Source: Mesorhabditis belari (taxonomy: Eukaryota > Nematoda > Chromadorea > Rhabditida > Rhabditidae). From it: DNA of 64,000 bases. This document shows positions 24,901 to 36,900 of the stretch, one piece after another. The stretch spans positions 42,159-106,158 of the forward strand of contig CAUEEP010000267.1 of assembly GCA_958450365.1 (NCBI GenBank). Reading direction: 5' to 3'. Numbering within the stretch: the stretch's first letter is position 1; each line of letters opens with the position of its first letter. Both the position numbers and the translations under genes were made by a program. Below the pieces are notes generated by a model that saw nothing but the letters and a program-made list of their open reading frames with translations, was not told the origin of the DNA and made no database searches.

Positions 24901-27900
24901 CCCATTCTCATGATGAACTGAGCCATCGTCTTCGAGATGACATCAAGGAGAAACCACATTTGCCGGAAAACCGATGCCAGCTCTTCGATAGATCCGACAC
25001 GTTGAAGCTAAAGCTTTGTAAGTTGAAGAAGTTTGTAAGTTCTTTGTAAGTTCTCAAATAAAGCTAAAGCTTTATATCTTTGAGAGCTTTTCTTGAAACT
25101 TACGAAAGCCGGCAAATATTTGACAATTGCATTGTGAATGCTCTCTTCACCCTTGTCAAGCTCATCGCAATGAATTCGAAGGAATTTTCGTAGAAATCTT
25201 CGATGTCCAGATGCAACTAATCTTTCACAAATTGCGACAAGTGAGCTGAAATTTTACTGAATAAAAGAAAAAAACTTTAGATAACTTTAGATAACTTTAG
25301 ATACCTTAAAGTTGAAATGGCCAATGAGTTAGTGGATGAAAAAGGCAAAAGGTAGAGTAGTCTTCTAAGAAGAACCGGTAGATATGGAAGGAGTTGAGCT
25401 GTGTCAATCGCACAAAGGTTCTAAAGTTGATATACTGTTACTCTATTCACTCGTGTTGTTCTAAAACCATTTTTTCCGAGTCAGCGCCGGGTTTCTGTGC
25501 TTTAGTTAGCTCTAAAAGGTGATTGCTTGGCAATCCGATCGAAAACTAGATCTTGCGTTCCAACCTTCCATAGTTAAAAGCCAAGATTTCGTATGCTTAG
25601 CTTTAAAAAGCCCAAAGCCCAAAGCCCAAAGCCACTTCCAGGACTTTGCAAGTCTTATTAAAGGACTTTAAACCGAGAGAAAGCTTCACCTGGCTTCACC
25701 TGGTTTCACCTGGCTTCACCTGGCTTCACCTGGCTTCACCTGGCTTCACCTGGCTTCACCTGGTTTCACCTGGTTTCACCTGGCTTCACCTGGTTTCACC
25801 TGGCTTCACCTGGCTTCACCTGGCTTCACCTGGTTTCACCTGGCTTCACCGTTAGTTAGAGTTAGTTCTTGGTCACGATTACAGCCCGTTTAAAAAATCT
25901 TTGATTCGAGCACTAGTACTGATTTTTTTAAAGATTTGATTACTTGTAAACGAGTTTCAAGTTCTCGATTGATTTGTCGATCATTGTCCGGTGCTCTGGC
26001 TAGTGGTGAGCAAGATCTTGGAGAATCGGTTGACTAGAACTTGTTTTTAAAAATTCATCAAGAAGATGATGATTAGAAAAGCTGACCTTTGTTGTGCTAG
26101 TACTCATCTCATCGCTGGAGAATTTGTTGAATTTCTCGCAGGCCTAGAAAAGAGTTATAGTTTAGTTTGACAAGCAGTTCACGATAAGGTTTTTGATCTT
26201 TGTGTAAGTTCTTCCCCTTCCAACTCGTCTAAATCGATTGTCTGTGAACGTTTTTAGAAAAGCTGAAAGGGAAAGAACTTGCAAAACCTCTTCAAATGTG
26301 TTAAAGATAAAATTTCGAAGAGCTAATTGAATAAATGATTTTTTATTTGATATTTTAGCAATGAGAATATGATTTTAAAAGCCATTCTTATGGTTAATAC
26401 CTGGAAAAACGTGTGCAATTTGGGTTCCGTTGTAAAAGCTGATGAAATAAGTCGTAATCGGATGTTGAAGAGTGGTTTTGCATCAACCCATTTAATGTCT
26501 AAGCCTTCCTCCTGAAATTGAATGTTTAAAACCAAAAGCGGAATGGATAAGTGCTAACCTTTACTGCAGCTGATGGGAAATAGTTGTAGTAGTTTGATGG
26601 AAGATCGACAGCCACCGGTAGATTGAATTCCTGTTCAAGCTTTCTTTAAAGAATTGTTGAACTTTCTACCTGTTCTTCTGACTCCAAAGTAAGCCGATCT
26701 TTCTTTGTCAATAGCGGTAGCCAAGCATATCCAACGGGACTTTCAAGAGACTAAATTTTTGATTGGTTTTATCAAGAACAAGAGTGTCCCACTTCTGATG
26801 GACTCTTTGCATTAGTGACACCGGCTACAGAGATGTGAGAAAATGAGAACAAAAGGTGATCACAGGATTCGAGTGAAAGTGGAAGTCGCATTTTGATTTC
26901 CTCACAGAAAGTGGGATATTGTTGATGATGTTGGACACAGCAATGGCCTTGTGAAAGGAAGGGACCGTTCACGGAGAGACGATCAATTATTGCCTAAAGG
27001 AATTGCTCTGATGGACTATGTGAATTGAAATTTAAAGTAAAATTCAATCACAAAAGCTTGTTTCTTACAGTGCTTTTATTATAGCCCACTACAGTCCTTT
27101 TCTTGTCTACTATAGTACCTTTTTATAGCCTACTACGGTACTCGAATGTTCTGCAAGAGTACTCTAATGTCCAGTACTCTTAGTGCTTACTACAGTATTC
27201 TTCGCATAGCCTACTATACTACCCTTCTTGTCCGCTACAATACTCACAAGGGAAGGGGCTGAGCCGGCCAAATGCTATGTGAGCTATACCATTCGACGAG
27301 AATTTAATACTGATTCCGAATTTGCTTTCCGGTTTGGTTAAAGACAATCCATCAGGAGTTATAAGCGTCTAGTTTTGTTAGGACTCTAAAATGTGGTCAT
27401 TTGGTGGCCCCCTTGTGTCCTAGCAGCCTCCATGTGGTCTTGATTCAGTGCAGCCGTGGCTGAGTGGTACAGGGCTCGTTTCAGAGCGAGTTCGATCCCC
27501 ACTTTTTGATCTTTCTTTGACTTTTTTGAAAAAGTGCTGACTAGTGCATATTTCTTATTTCATATTTCATATTTCTTGTTGGAGAAAACATAACTTCGAG
27601 AATTAAATTCAAAGAGAAAATTAAGCTAGATGCTTCAAATTAATCCAAGGGGGAGGTTACTGGCCTCCGTCCCGTGGGAACAGTTGATGGTGATTGATCA
27701 ACATTACCTTTATATGGCTTTATATACGGAAAACAATGTGCTAGATGTGCCAGATGGAATGCGATTGTACGCGCGCACAAAGAACACTAGTCAGCACTTT
27801 TTTAAAAAAAGCAAAAAAGCCAAACAGGGGAACGAAATTGCGAGGCCCCGCTCTGGAGACGAACGCTGTACCACTCAGCCACAGCTGCACTGAATTGAGT

Positions 27901-30900
27901 CCGCAAGGAGACCACTAAGTCCCAAATGATCGCATTTTCAGCTTTAGACAAACACAAAGCTTTAGACGCTTATAACTCCTAACAGATTCTCATTAAACAA
28001 AAAAGGAATATAAATTCGGAATCAGCATAAAATTCTGCGCCGAATGGTATAGATTGCATAGCATTTAATCGGCTCATTTGGCCTTCCCTCGTCAGTACTA
28101 TTTTTGTCTACTATTGGGTTGTCCAGTTATGATTGCGCGTCGTTTTTTACTATTCTGTAAATTTCTCAAGATACCGAAATCAAGAAAAAGATATATATGA
28201 GTATTATTCGAAAGCTGAAGATCTCCTCTACATTTTGATATAAAAAGCTTTAGAATTTGTTCAGCTTTTGGGCAAATTGATGGCACAGAAGAAGAGGTGG
28301 CCAAAAAATGGAAGGGTGCCTTTGGATCAAGTTTTGGCTCGGCTCAAATTGAGTTAACCGTTTGATGTTTGGCCAATAGATATATCAATACAACTTTTTT
28401 AAAAATATAACAATTTCAGAGCATCTTTACTTTTCTTTTCTTTTTTGGGCGGTTATTTTACAACATAAAATAGCTAAGCTGAAATGGTTTTTTTTTTGAA
28501 AACGACCTCTCCCTTTGTGCAGTCAATTTCCCCAAAAAGTTGAATGAATTCAAAAAGTTTTTTATTCCAAAATGTAGAGGAGATCTTCAGCTTTCGAATG
28601 ATATATAACACTCATATTAATCTGTTCGATATCTTGAGAAATTTACAAAATAGTAAAAACGCGCATTCATAACTGGACAACCCAATACAATACATGCTTG
28701 TCTACTACAGTACCCTTTTTATAGCCTATTACAGAACTATGCTTGCCTAGTACAGTAATCTTTTTATAAATTGATTATAACACTCTTGGATGAATGCTAA
28801 AAATTATCCAAAGCATTAGGTTTTTCACTTTTTTTCTGTTAGTCCTTTTGCTGTGAAACGGCAAAAGATAAAACTTTACAGTAACTTAATTTATCTTTGC
28901 ATTTCTTATAGTAGTACGCTCTAACTCCTCCAGATGGAGTACTCCTCCAAATCCCCAACTCACTCCATCCATCACTTGCCCAGCACGCATGTACTTCACC
29001 GAACAAACAATGTTTCTCGCTTTCCCGAAAACCTTTTGATTATCATATCTAAAGTTTTCTTTAGAATTTATTGTTATTTCAATAAACTTTAATCTCAATG
29101 GATACACATAGAGTAGATTGACAAGATCCGAGTATGGCTCGACTGTTTGATTGCCGAATGATTGGAGATAAAAGACGGGTAATGATGGGGAATCTTTTGG
29201 CGACTTCCAAGGTCTCAATGGTAGAAGAGATGGCGAGACACGGACTAAAACTTTTGAAATTGTTATTAGGTTAGCATTTCGTAGAGAAGTTTGCACAGTG
29301 ATTTCTCAAAAAAAGAAGTTATGAATTCTTCCCAAACTTTTCTGATAAACTTGACTATATTTCAACGATAGCCCAGGCTCCAGGCAAAAAATAAAAGATT
29401 TTTTTAAGCTGAAGTGACTTGATCACTTTTTGAAATCTCTAAAATTTTGAAAAGCTGCACTCATTTTTTGCAAGTAATTTCTTGAAGTCGATTTGTAAAG
29501 AATAGCCAAAATTTTCTCGAATTGGTGCATTCATTTCATTCTATTGGGTTGGTGAATTGAAAACTGCCGGCTATTGTCATATGTCACAGTTTGAGCACTT
29601 TCTTCAAAAGAAACCCATTTTGGTGTCAATGGAAAAGTTGTAGAGAAACCAAAAAATTAAGCTTATATCCAAATTTTCAGAACGATTGAAAAACTGGTTT
29701 TCAAGAAATGCCAAATTTACGAATTTTCACAAAACTTGCATTTTAAGCGAAACTACTAAGTGTATCTTTTTGGAAATTCGGCTATAAGGCTAATTTTTGA
29801 TTCTCTACAACTTTTCTATTGACACCAAAATGGGTTTCTTTTGAAGAAAGTGCTCAAACTGGGACATCTCCAGTCCTCCATTTTTGAGTCTCACACTTGT
29901 CTCACACACAAACCAAAACCCTACTACGTCGGCGGTCCTTACAAAAATTTCAGCGCTTATAACTTTTGACAGAGTGCTCCATAGCAAAAACAGAAAGCAG
30001 ATTCGGATTCAGCGTGTAATTCTGCGTCGAATGGTCTATGATCATTTGATTTGACTACATCCAGTTGACCATTTCAGTTGACTTTTCCATTCTCTTGTTA
30101 GATTCTCTACAACTTTTCTATTCACACCAAAATGGGTTTCTTTTGAAGAAAGCGCTCAAACTGGGACATCTCCAGTCCTCCATTTTTGAGTCTCACACTT
30201 GTCTCACACACAAACCAAGATCCTACTACGAAAGAGGAATCCGCAAATTGCCTGTAAAATGGGCAGAAGTCGTCAATAATAATGGAAATTATTTGGAATG
30301 AAATTATGGTTTTATGTTGAATAAATTTTGGTTCAAAGTTCGGCAGTTTACAATTCACCAACCCAATAGTTCAAATCGTTTCAAACCTAATAGAAATATT
30401 AAAAAGTTTAGTCTCAATTTTAGCTAGATTAAAGTATTCTGTGGAAATATAATTCATAGAGAATTTTTGTACTTACACGGAAGTGTCTCGACTTTTGGAC
30501 TGAACTCCACAGAGATCGTGATCGATGCGCCCGGAATGGTCAACTTGTTGATCTTTTCGAGTCTAGAATCTCAAAATCTTGAGACGAAATCAAAATATTA
30601 CTTGGAGTATTCTTGTAAATGCTTTTGTAGATCAATTTCAGGCAATTTGTTTCCCTCACATCGAAATATTGGAATGGTTTCGAATTGAGTGGCTCCTATG
30701 CTGGTATCCAGGTAGAGTGGTCTGAAAATTGAGTATTTGGTTGGAATTTTAATCTTCTTCTATGAGAGGTGCGCTTCTATTTGAGTCTTCTATTCTATCT
30801 TCTTCTAGTCGTTTGGCTGAGTGGCTAGCAGTCTTGATTAACGTTTCAAAGAGCAAGGGTTCGATTCCGACTACAGAAAATGAACTTTAGAAGTGTTGAA

Positions 30901-33900
30901 TAGAATAGAATTGAATTGAAAATGAACAAAGTGTTGATTAGACTCGTGTTCAAGCTTTTAAAACAAAGCAGGTCCAACAGGTATCAGTTTAAATGTTAAG
31001 TTGTCTTCTAAAAAGTATTGGGTTGGGGAGAATGAGTCGGCGCCAAACTTTAAAGGGACTTTTTGCACACATAAAGCCTTCTTTAAACATACGTTTGGTT
31101 TCATCAAAAGGATCCACTATTTCTCTACAAAATCACTTTTGAGAGATTCCACAAAGCTTTTCTTTCGTGGAGTTTATGAACTTCGAAACGCAGCTGGTTA
31201 AAATGGCTAAGAGTCCGACTCATCATTTGAACAGTTTCTTTCACATAAACCTTCTTTGGTGTTTATATAAAAAAGATAGAGCACATTCAATTACTTAAGT
31301 TGCCAAATTTGCAGGAAGATCCCACCAATGGTTTTTTCTAGATCACAGTTTGTAGTTTTTGTGAAAAAATGGCTTTTTCTTGAGCGGAGGCGCTGTTTGA
31401 ATTTTCTTTTAAATGTCATTTTGTAGAGAATTAGTTAACCATTCTACTGATATCAAACGCATATTATTTGACGAAGTCGAATAGAAGTTTTAGACATTTT
31501 TTTGACTTTCGGCGCCGACTCATTCTCCCCAACCCAATAAAACAGTAAGCAGAATTACCTAGCAGCCCAGGCAAAACGAGCCCTAAAGGTGCCCAGCCTT
31601 GAGCAGGCAGCTGAAACGGTTTTCTGAAGCTTCAGCACAGCTTTCGGATCGGCTGTCTTCATGTAGAGCTCTCCCTAAAAGTATTGTTTGGCTTATTCTT
31701 TCGGAATGTTTTGTTTTCGATTTGATACCCATCAAAGTTTACCAAAGTAATGGTATTGGATTAGTGAATTGAAAACTGTGGGCTATTGTCATATGTGACA
31801 GTTTGAGCATTTTCTTCAAAAGAAACCCATTTTGGTGTCAATTTAAAGTTGTAAAGAATCAAAAATGAAGCTTATATCCAGATTTTCAGAACGATTCAAA
31901 AACTGGTTTTCAAGAAATGCCAAATTTACGAATTTTTACAAAACTTGCATTTTAAGCGAAACTACTAAGTGTATCTTTTTGGAAATTTGCCTATAAGCCT
32001 AATTTTTGATTCTCTACAACTTTTCTATTGACACCAAAATGGGTTTCTTTTGAAGAAAGTGCTCAAACTATGACATCTCCAGTCCTCCATTTTTGAGTCT
32101 CACACTTGTCTCACACACAAACCAAAATCCTACTACGAAAGAGGAATCCGCAAATTGCCTGTAAAATGGGCAGAAGTCGCCAATAATAATGGAAATTATT
32201 TGGAATGAATCTATGGTTTTGGGAATTGCTGGATACTGGGAGTTGCTGGATAGCAAGACGACCGTTAATGCAATCAAATACAGTGAACAGTTGGGAAAGG
32301 TGAATGAATTCCTGAAGAAGAATAGGCCCTCTAAGTCTAAGAATAGGCTCTAAGAATAGGCCCTCATTCTCATCCACGACAACGCGCGCCCGCATGTTGC
32401 AAAACTGACTCGCTCTAAAATAAATAGCCTTGTTTGGGAACTTTTGGCGCATTCCCCATACGGTCCGGACCTCGCCCCTTTTGATTACTATTTATTCCGG
32501 ATCATGAGTAATGAGCTTGCGGGAGAACACTTCGATTCGGAGGAAGCAGTCAAAAATTAGCTCGAAAAGTTTTTCGATTCAAAACCAAAATCGTACTACG
32601 AAAGAGGAATCCGCAAATTGCCTGTAAAATGGGCAGAAGTCGCCAATAATAATGAAAATTATTTGGAATGAATTTATGGTTTTATGTTGAATAAATTTTA
32701 GTTCAAAGTCCGGCAGTTTACAATTCACCAACGCAATACAGGACATGACTTTTTACTAACCTGAACATCGGGACTCAATATCCGATCGATCCGCACGATA
32801 ATCCAAATGTTTTTATTTTGTGACGGCAATGAGGAAATGATTTGCTTGGCCATTCCGTTTGTGATCAATTCATTCGGAATGCTGTTGACAAGACGCTTCG
32901 AGCCACTAAACACGAATTTAGTTACGAAGCAATAGTTTATAAAGAGCAAAATTTGAATTACAACAGTCTGGGTCTCGTTTTTCTCAACTCATGTTATTGT
33001 CCAAGTCAGATACTATATCAAATCAGTAGCCTGATTAACAATCCTTGCTTTGAATTGAATCCTAACTTACTTATTAGGCTGTTCAGAAAGTCTTTTTGTT
33101 CATTCTTTTGAAAAAAATAACAAATTCACCAATTAACCTATAGTTTACTCTAAATAAAAAGTGTTTATTGTTCAATATTTGTCCCATCTTTTAAGTCAAT
33201 TTCGGAAAGCTGTGCTATAAAAATCTCTACGAAAAAATTGGCTGAATGGATTACTTTGAAGATTTGGCTATATATCTAACTTTTTATGCTCTATCTTTTA
33301 TCTATTGAAACGAAGGTTTGCTTATGTTTAAAGTGTCTAAATCACATCATCGAGTCGACCTTTTTGACTACCCGACTTCAGGCTCCAAAAAAACTGACAA
33401 AAGACATATTAAACCCATTTTAATGTTATTTTGCAGAAAAATCCTTGACTTTTCTAATGAAATAAACCGTAGTTCAATTGGTGCATTTATTGGTTTTAAA
33501 TAGAAGTGCGAAAAGAAACGAAAAGACTTTCTGGATAGCTGAGACTTCATTTGATACTTGTAGCGACTTTTTTGCTATTTTTCACCAAGCTTCTTTTAGA
33601 TGGCAACAGACAAAACCACAATTCATTGGCTATATAACTCAAAATGCGCTCAAAATTTGTACATAATATTTCTAGAGAGCTTACCTTGGCCTTCTTTCCC
33701 GATTGATTTTCCACAAAGTGCTCAAATCATTCGAATTGAGATCAACGTGGAACTCTTCACTTGCTCGTTTCCCTGTCACCACATCGAAAAGAAACAATCG
33801 AAGAAAGAATGGCTCAATCTGAATAAAGTGAACATTTTTACAAGAGAATAGGACCATGTAACGAGGTCATAATCCGTTCATAGAGCTAGAGCTAGAGCTA

Positions 33901-36900
33901 TCAGCTAGAGCTAGAGTATCAGCTAGAGCTAGAGTATCAGCTAGAGCTATCAGCTAGAGCTAGAGCTATCAGCTAGAGCTAGAGCTATCAGCTAGAGCTA
34001 GAGTATCAGCTAGAGCTATCAGCTAGAGCTAGAGCTATCAGCTAGAGCTAGAGTATCAGCTAGAGCTAGAGCTATCAGCTAGAGCTAGAGTATCAGCTAG
34101 AGCTAGAGCTATCAGCTAGAGCTAGAGTATCAGCTAGAGCTAGAGCTATCAGCTAGAGCTAGAGTATCAGCTAGAGCTAGAGTATCAGCTAGAGCTAGAG
34201 CTATCAGCTAGAGCTAGAGCTATCAGCTAGAGCTAGAGCTATCAGCTAAAGCTATCAGCTAGAGCTAGAGCTACAAGCTAGAGCTAGAGCTATCAGCTTG
34301 TCTGAGTCACTAGAAGTAATGAGCTTCAAATTAGTCAACGATTCTTTGACAAAATACAGTTCTTTTCATTGTAAAATGCTATTATATACAAAACCGAAAG
34401 CCAATTCGATTCTTGAGATTTTTTGAGATAAAGGATCAAAATAAAGTCCGTCAATAGGTTTTACGATCCTGGGGCCCGATTTTTAACATTAAATCTCATT
34501 TGGGAATCATTTACAGAACCAAATTAGGCAAAATTACAAAATTTGACTGGTTTTTGACTAAAATCATGGCTGATTTTGGCTCTCTCTCCAAACCTGTTCC
34601 ATTTGCGTTGGCGAGATAGGCAATCGTAGATCAAAATTCTTCAGGTGAATCAAAAAACTCAATTGCCTTTCCTGGTTGAAGTTGACTTTTACACCGAAAA
34701 TCACTTTATGCAAATTTGCATACAACTTTTAGTTTTACCACTAGATTTTGTCGGTGTTGAGATTGGTGGCTCATCGGGAGTGATCGGCTCATTCGAGAAA
34801 TTGCTGCTCCACCTCCTCGGCGCCATCAGAGTTGAGGTTTCACCTTTCGGCTCGATGAGTGGCTAAAGATGTTATTTTAATCATTAAGCTTTACAAACGA
34901 TAAGTTCTATACCTTAAGAATTGAGTATTTTTACATTTTACCTTTAAAATTTTGTTTAACTATTGCCATATAATTTTACAAAATGAAAGTATTCAAGGGT
35001 TGAAATTGATTATTTTGAGCAATCATGCCCCTTACTGTAGACCAATACTGACTATGATTTTACTATTAGATCTTCGAGTTGAGCTACTTAATTGAATGAG
35101 ATTTTAGAGTAGCAAAGGATCAACTAGTATTTGAGATTTGAACAATTGCAAAAAGTTTCTCTGTCTCACTGCAGTTCATGGTTATAAAAGTTTTGACCTT
35201 ACAGGGTCTGGTAAAATTATGAAACGAATGCTTATTAATGAATTAAAAGTAGAAAATAAAGAGATTACTCCAAGTGTTATTTATCATTTGAAAGCTTGGC
35301 CCTTGCGAAGTTTCCGGGTGTTTTGAACGGGTCGTCATACTTTGAAGGCCTATAACTTTGTCTAGAAATAATACTTTTGCTAACCTTTTATATCATTGCA
35401 CAGAGGACATTTTAGGCTTTCAAATGATATTAAATAGAGCTTAATTGGGTAATCCAATCCAAGAAAATCAGAGCCAACTTTAAGCAAATGAGGTCTATCC
35501 GATCTATCCGACGGTCTATCAGGCGTGTCGCCTTGTTTGAATGGGAATGAAAAATCCAATCAAGGTCTATTTAATATCATTAGAAAGCCTGAAATGTCCT
35601 CTGTGCAATGATATAAAAAGTTAGCAAAAATATTATCTCTAGACAAAGTTATAGGCCTTCAAAGTGGGCGACCCGTTGATAATACCCGGAAACTATGCAA
35701 GGGCCGAGCTTTCAAATGATAAATAACACTTGGAGTAATCTCTTTATTTTCTTCTTTTAATTCATCAATAAGCATGCGTTTCATAATTTTGCTGGACCCT
35801 GTAACGTCAAAACTTTTATAATCATGAACTGTCGTGAGACAGAGCAACTTTTTACGATTGTTCAAAGCTCAAATACTAGTTGATCCTTTGCTACTCTAAA
35901 ATCTCATTCAATTAAATGCTCAACTCGAAGATCTAATAGTAAAATCATAGTCAGTATTGGTCTACAGTAAGGCGCACGATTACTCAATATAATCAATTTC
36001 AACCCTTGAATACTTTAATCATGTAAACTGCAACTTATAACTGCAACAAATGATTTATAAGACTTGGAGTAATCTTTACATTTTCTTATTTTAATTTATC
36101 AATAAGCATTCATTCTATAAATCTTGCAAATCCATGCTTTGTAAACTTCAATTAAAACGAGTAGTGAAGTTATTAGCTTAACAACAAAATCTCATGATTC
36201 TTAATATTAAATCTAACTGCTAAAGACAAGAATTACCGTTAAATTACTGTAAAGAGCGAACAAATTCCTCCTTTCAACAATCGGTGGTTGAAGAGCGCGA
36301 ATCGTTGTCGTTCGACCACGCCAGTAGCCACCGTCACGGTTTTGTGACCCTAAAAACTCTATTATTTATCCAATTCTAAACCTAAAAACCGTCTAAAACC
36401 CAAATTAAAATTTAAATGTTAGTAAAAAAGTAAGCTTCTAGGCTTGAAAAGGCTTGCCATTTGAATTCCGGAAAACTTTCGGTAAAAGCGATTTCTTTTT
36501 TTCTTTTTTCTGCTTTCTGTGTACTGGAATAGTTGGTTGGAATTGTAAAACTTTAAAATTAAATGAATATTTAATTGTTATCTGATATTAAAGCAATTTA
36601 CCGCCACTATCTTCGCTGTGAATGCTTTCCGAATCAAGCGATGCGTCGTGTTTTCCGCTTTTTCCATCGTTTTCCGACAGAGATGGCTGTGATTTGCCGA
36701 CTAAATGAAGAAATTTGCATAATTGTCAGGAAACCTTTTTAATTGAACTATTTAATATTAAATCCTTTTAACTCTTTTACAATCCTTTTCAATGTTCTAA
36801 GCGTTTTGTCGAAGCCCGTGAATAGTTTTTACAGAGTGTTCAGTATTTATGGCGACTTCTTTTTAGTAGATGAGCTCTCAAGCGCCAAATTCAACCCTAA

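Noticed and set aside
28886..29296. 136-codon - frame as a separate gene
   Set aside because: It is the large exon 20 of the DOCK-D gene with intron read-through at both ends.
30800..30880. A functional tRNA gene (also at 46850, 51780, 51535, 54250)
   Set aside because: A- and B-boxes are good, but the anticodon and acceptor stems do not pair properly by eye, and some copies are joined to a repeated SINE-like core.
33878..34305. Possible CRISPR-like array
   Set aside because: No unique spacers; it is a continuous short-unit tandem repeat in a eukaryotic intron.
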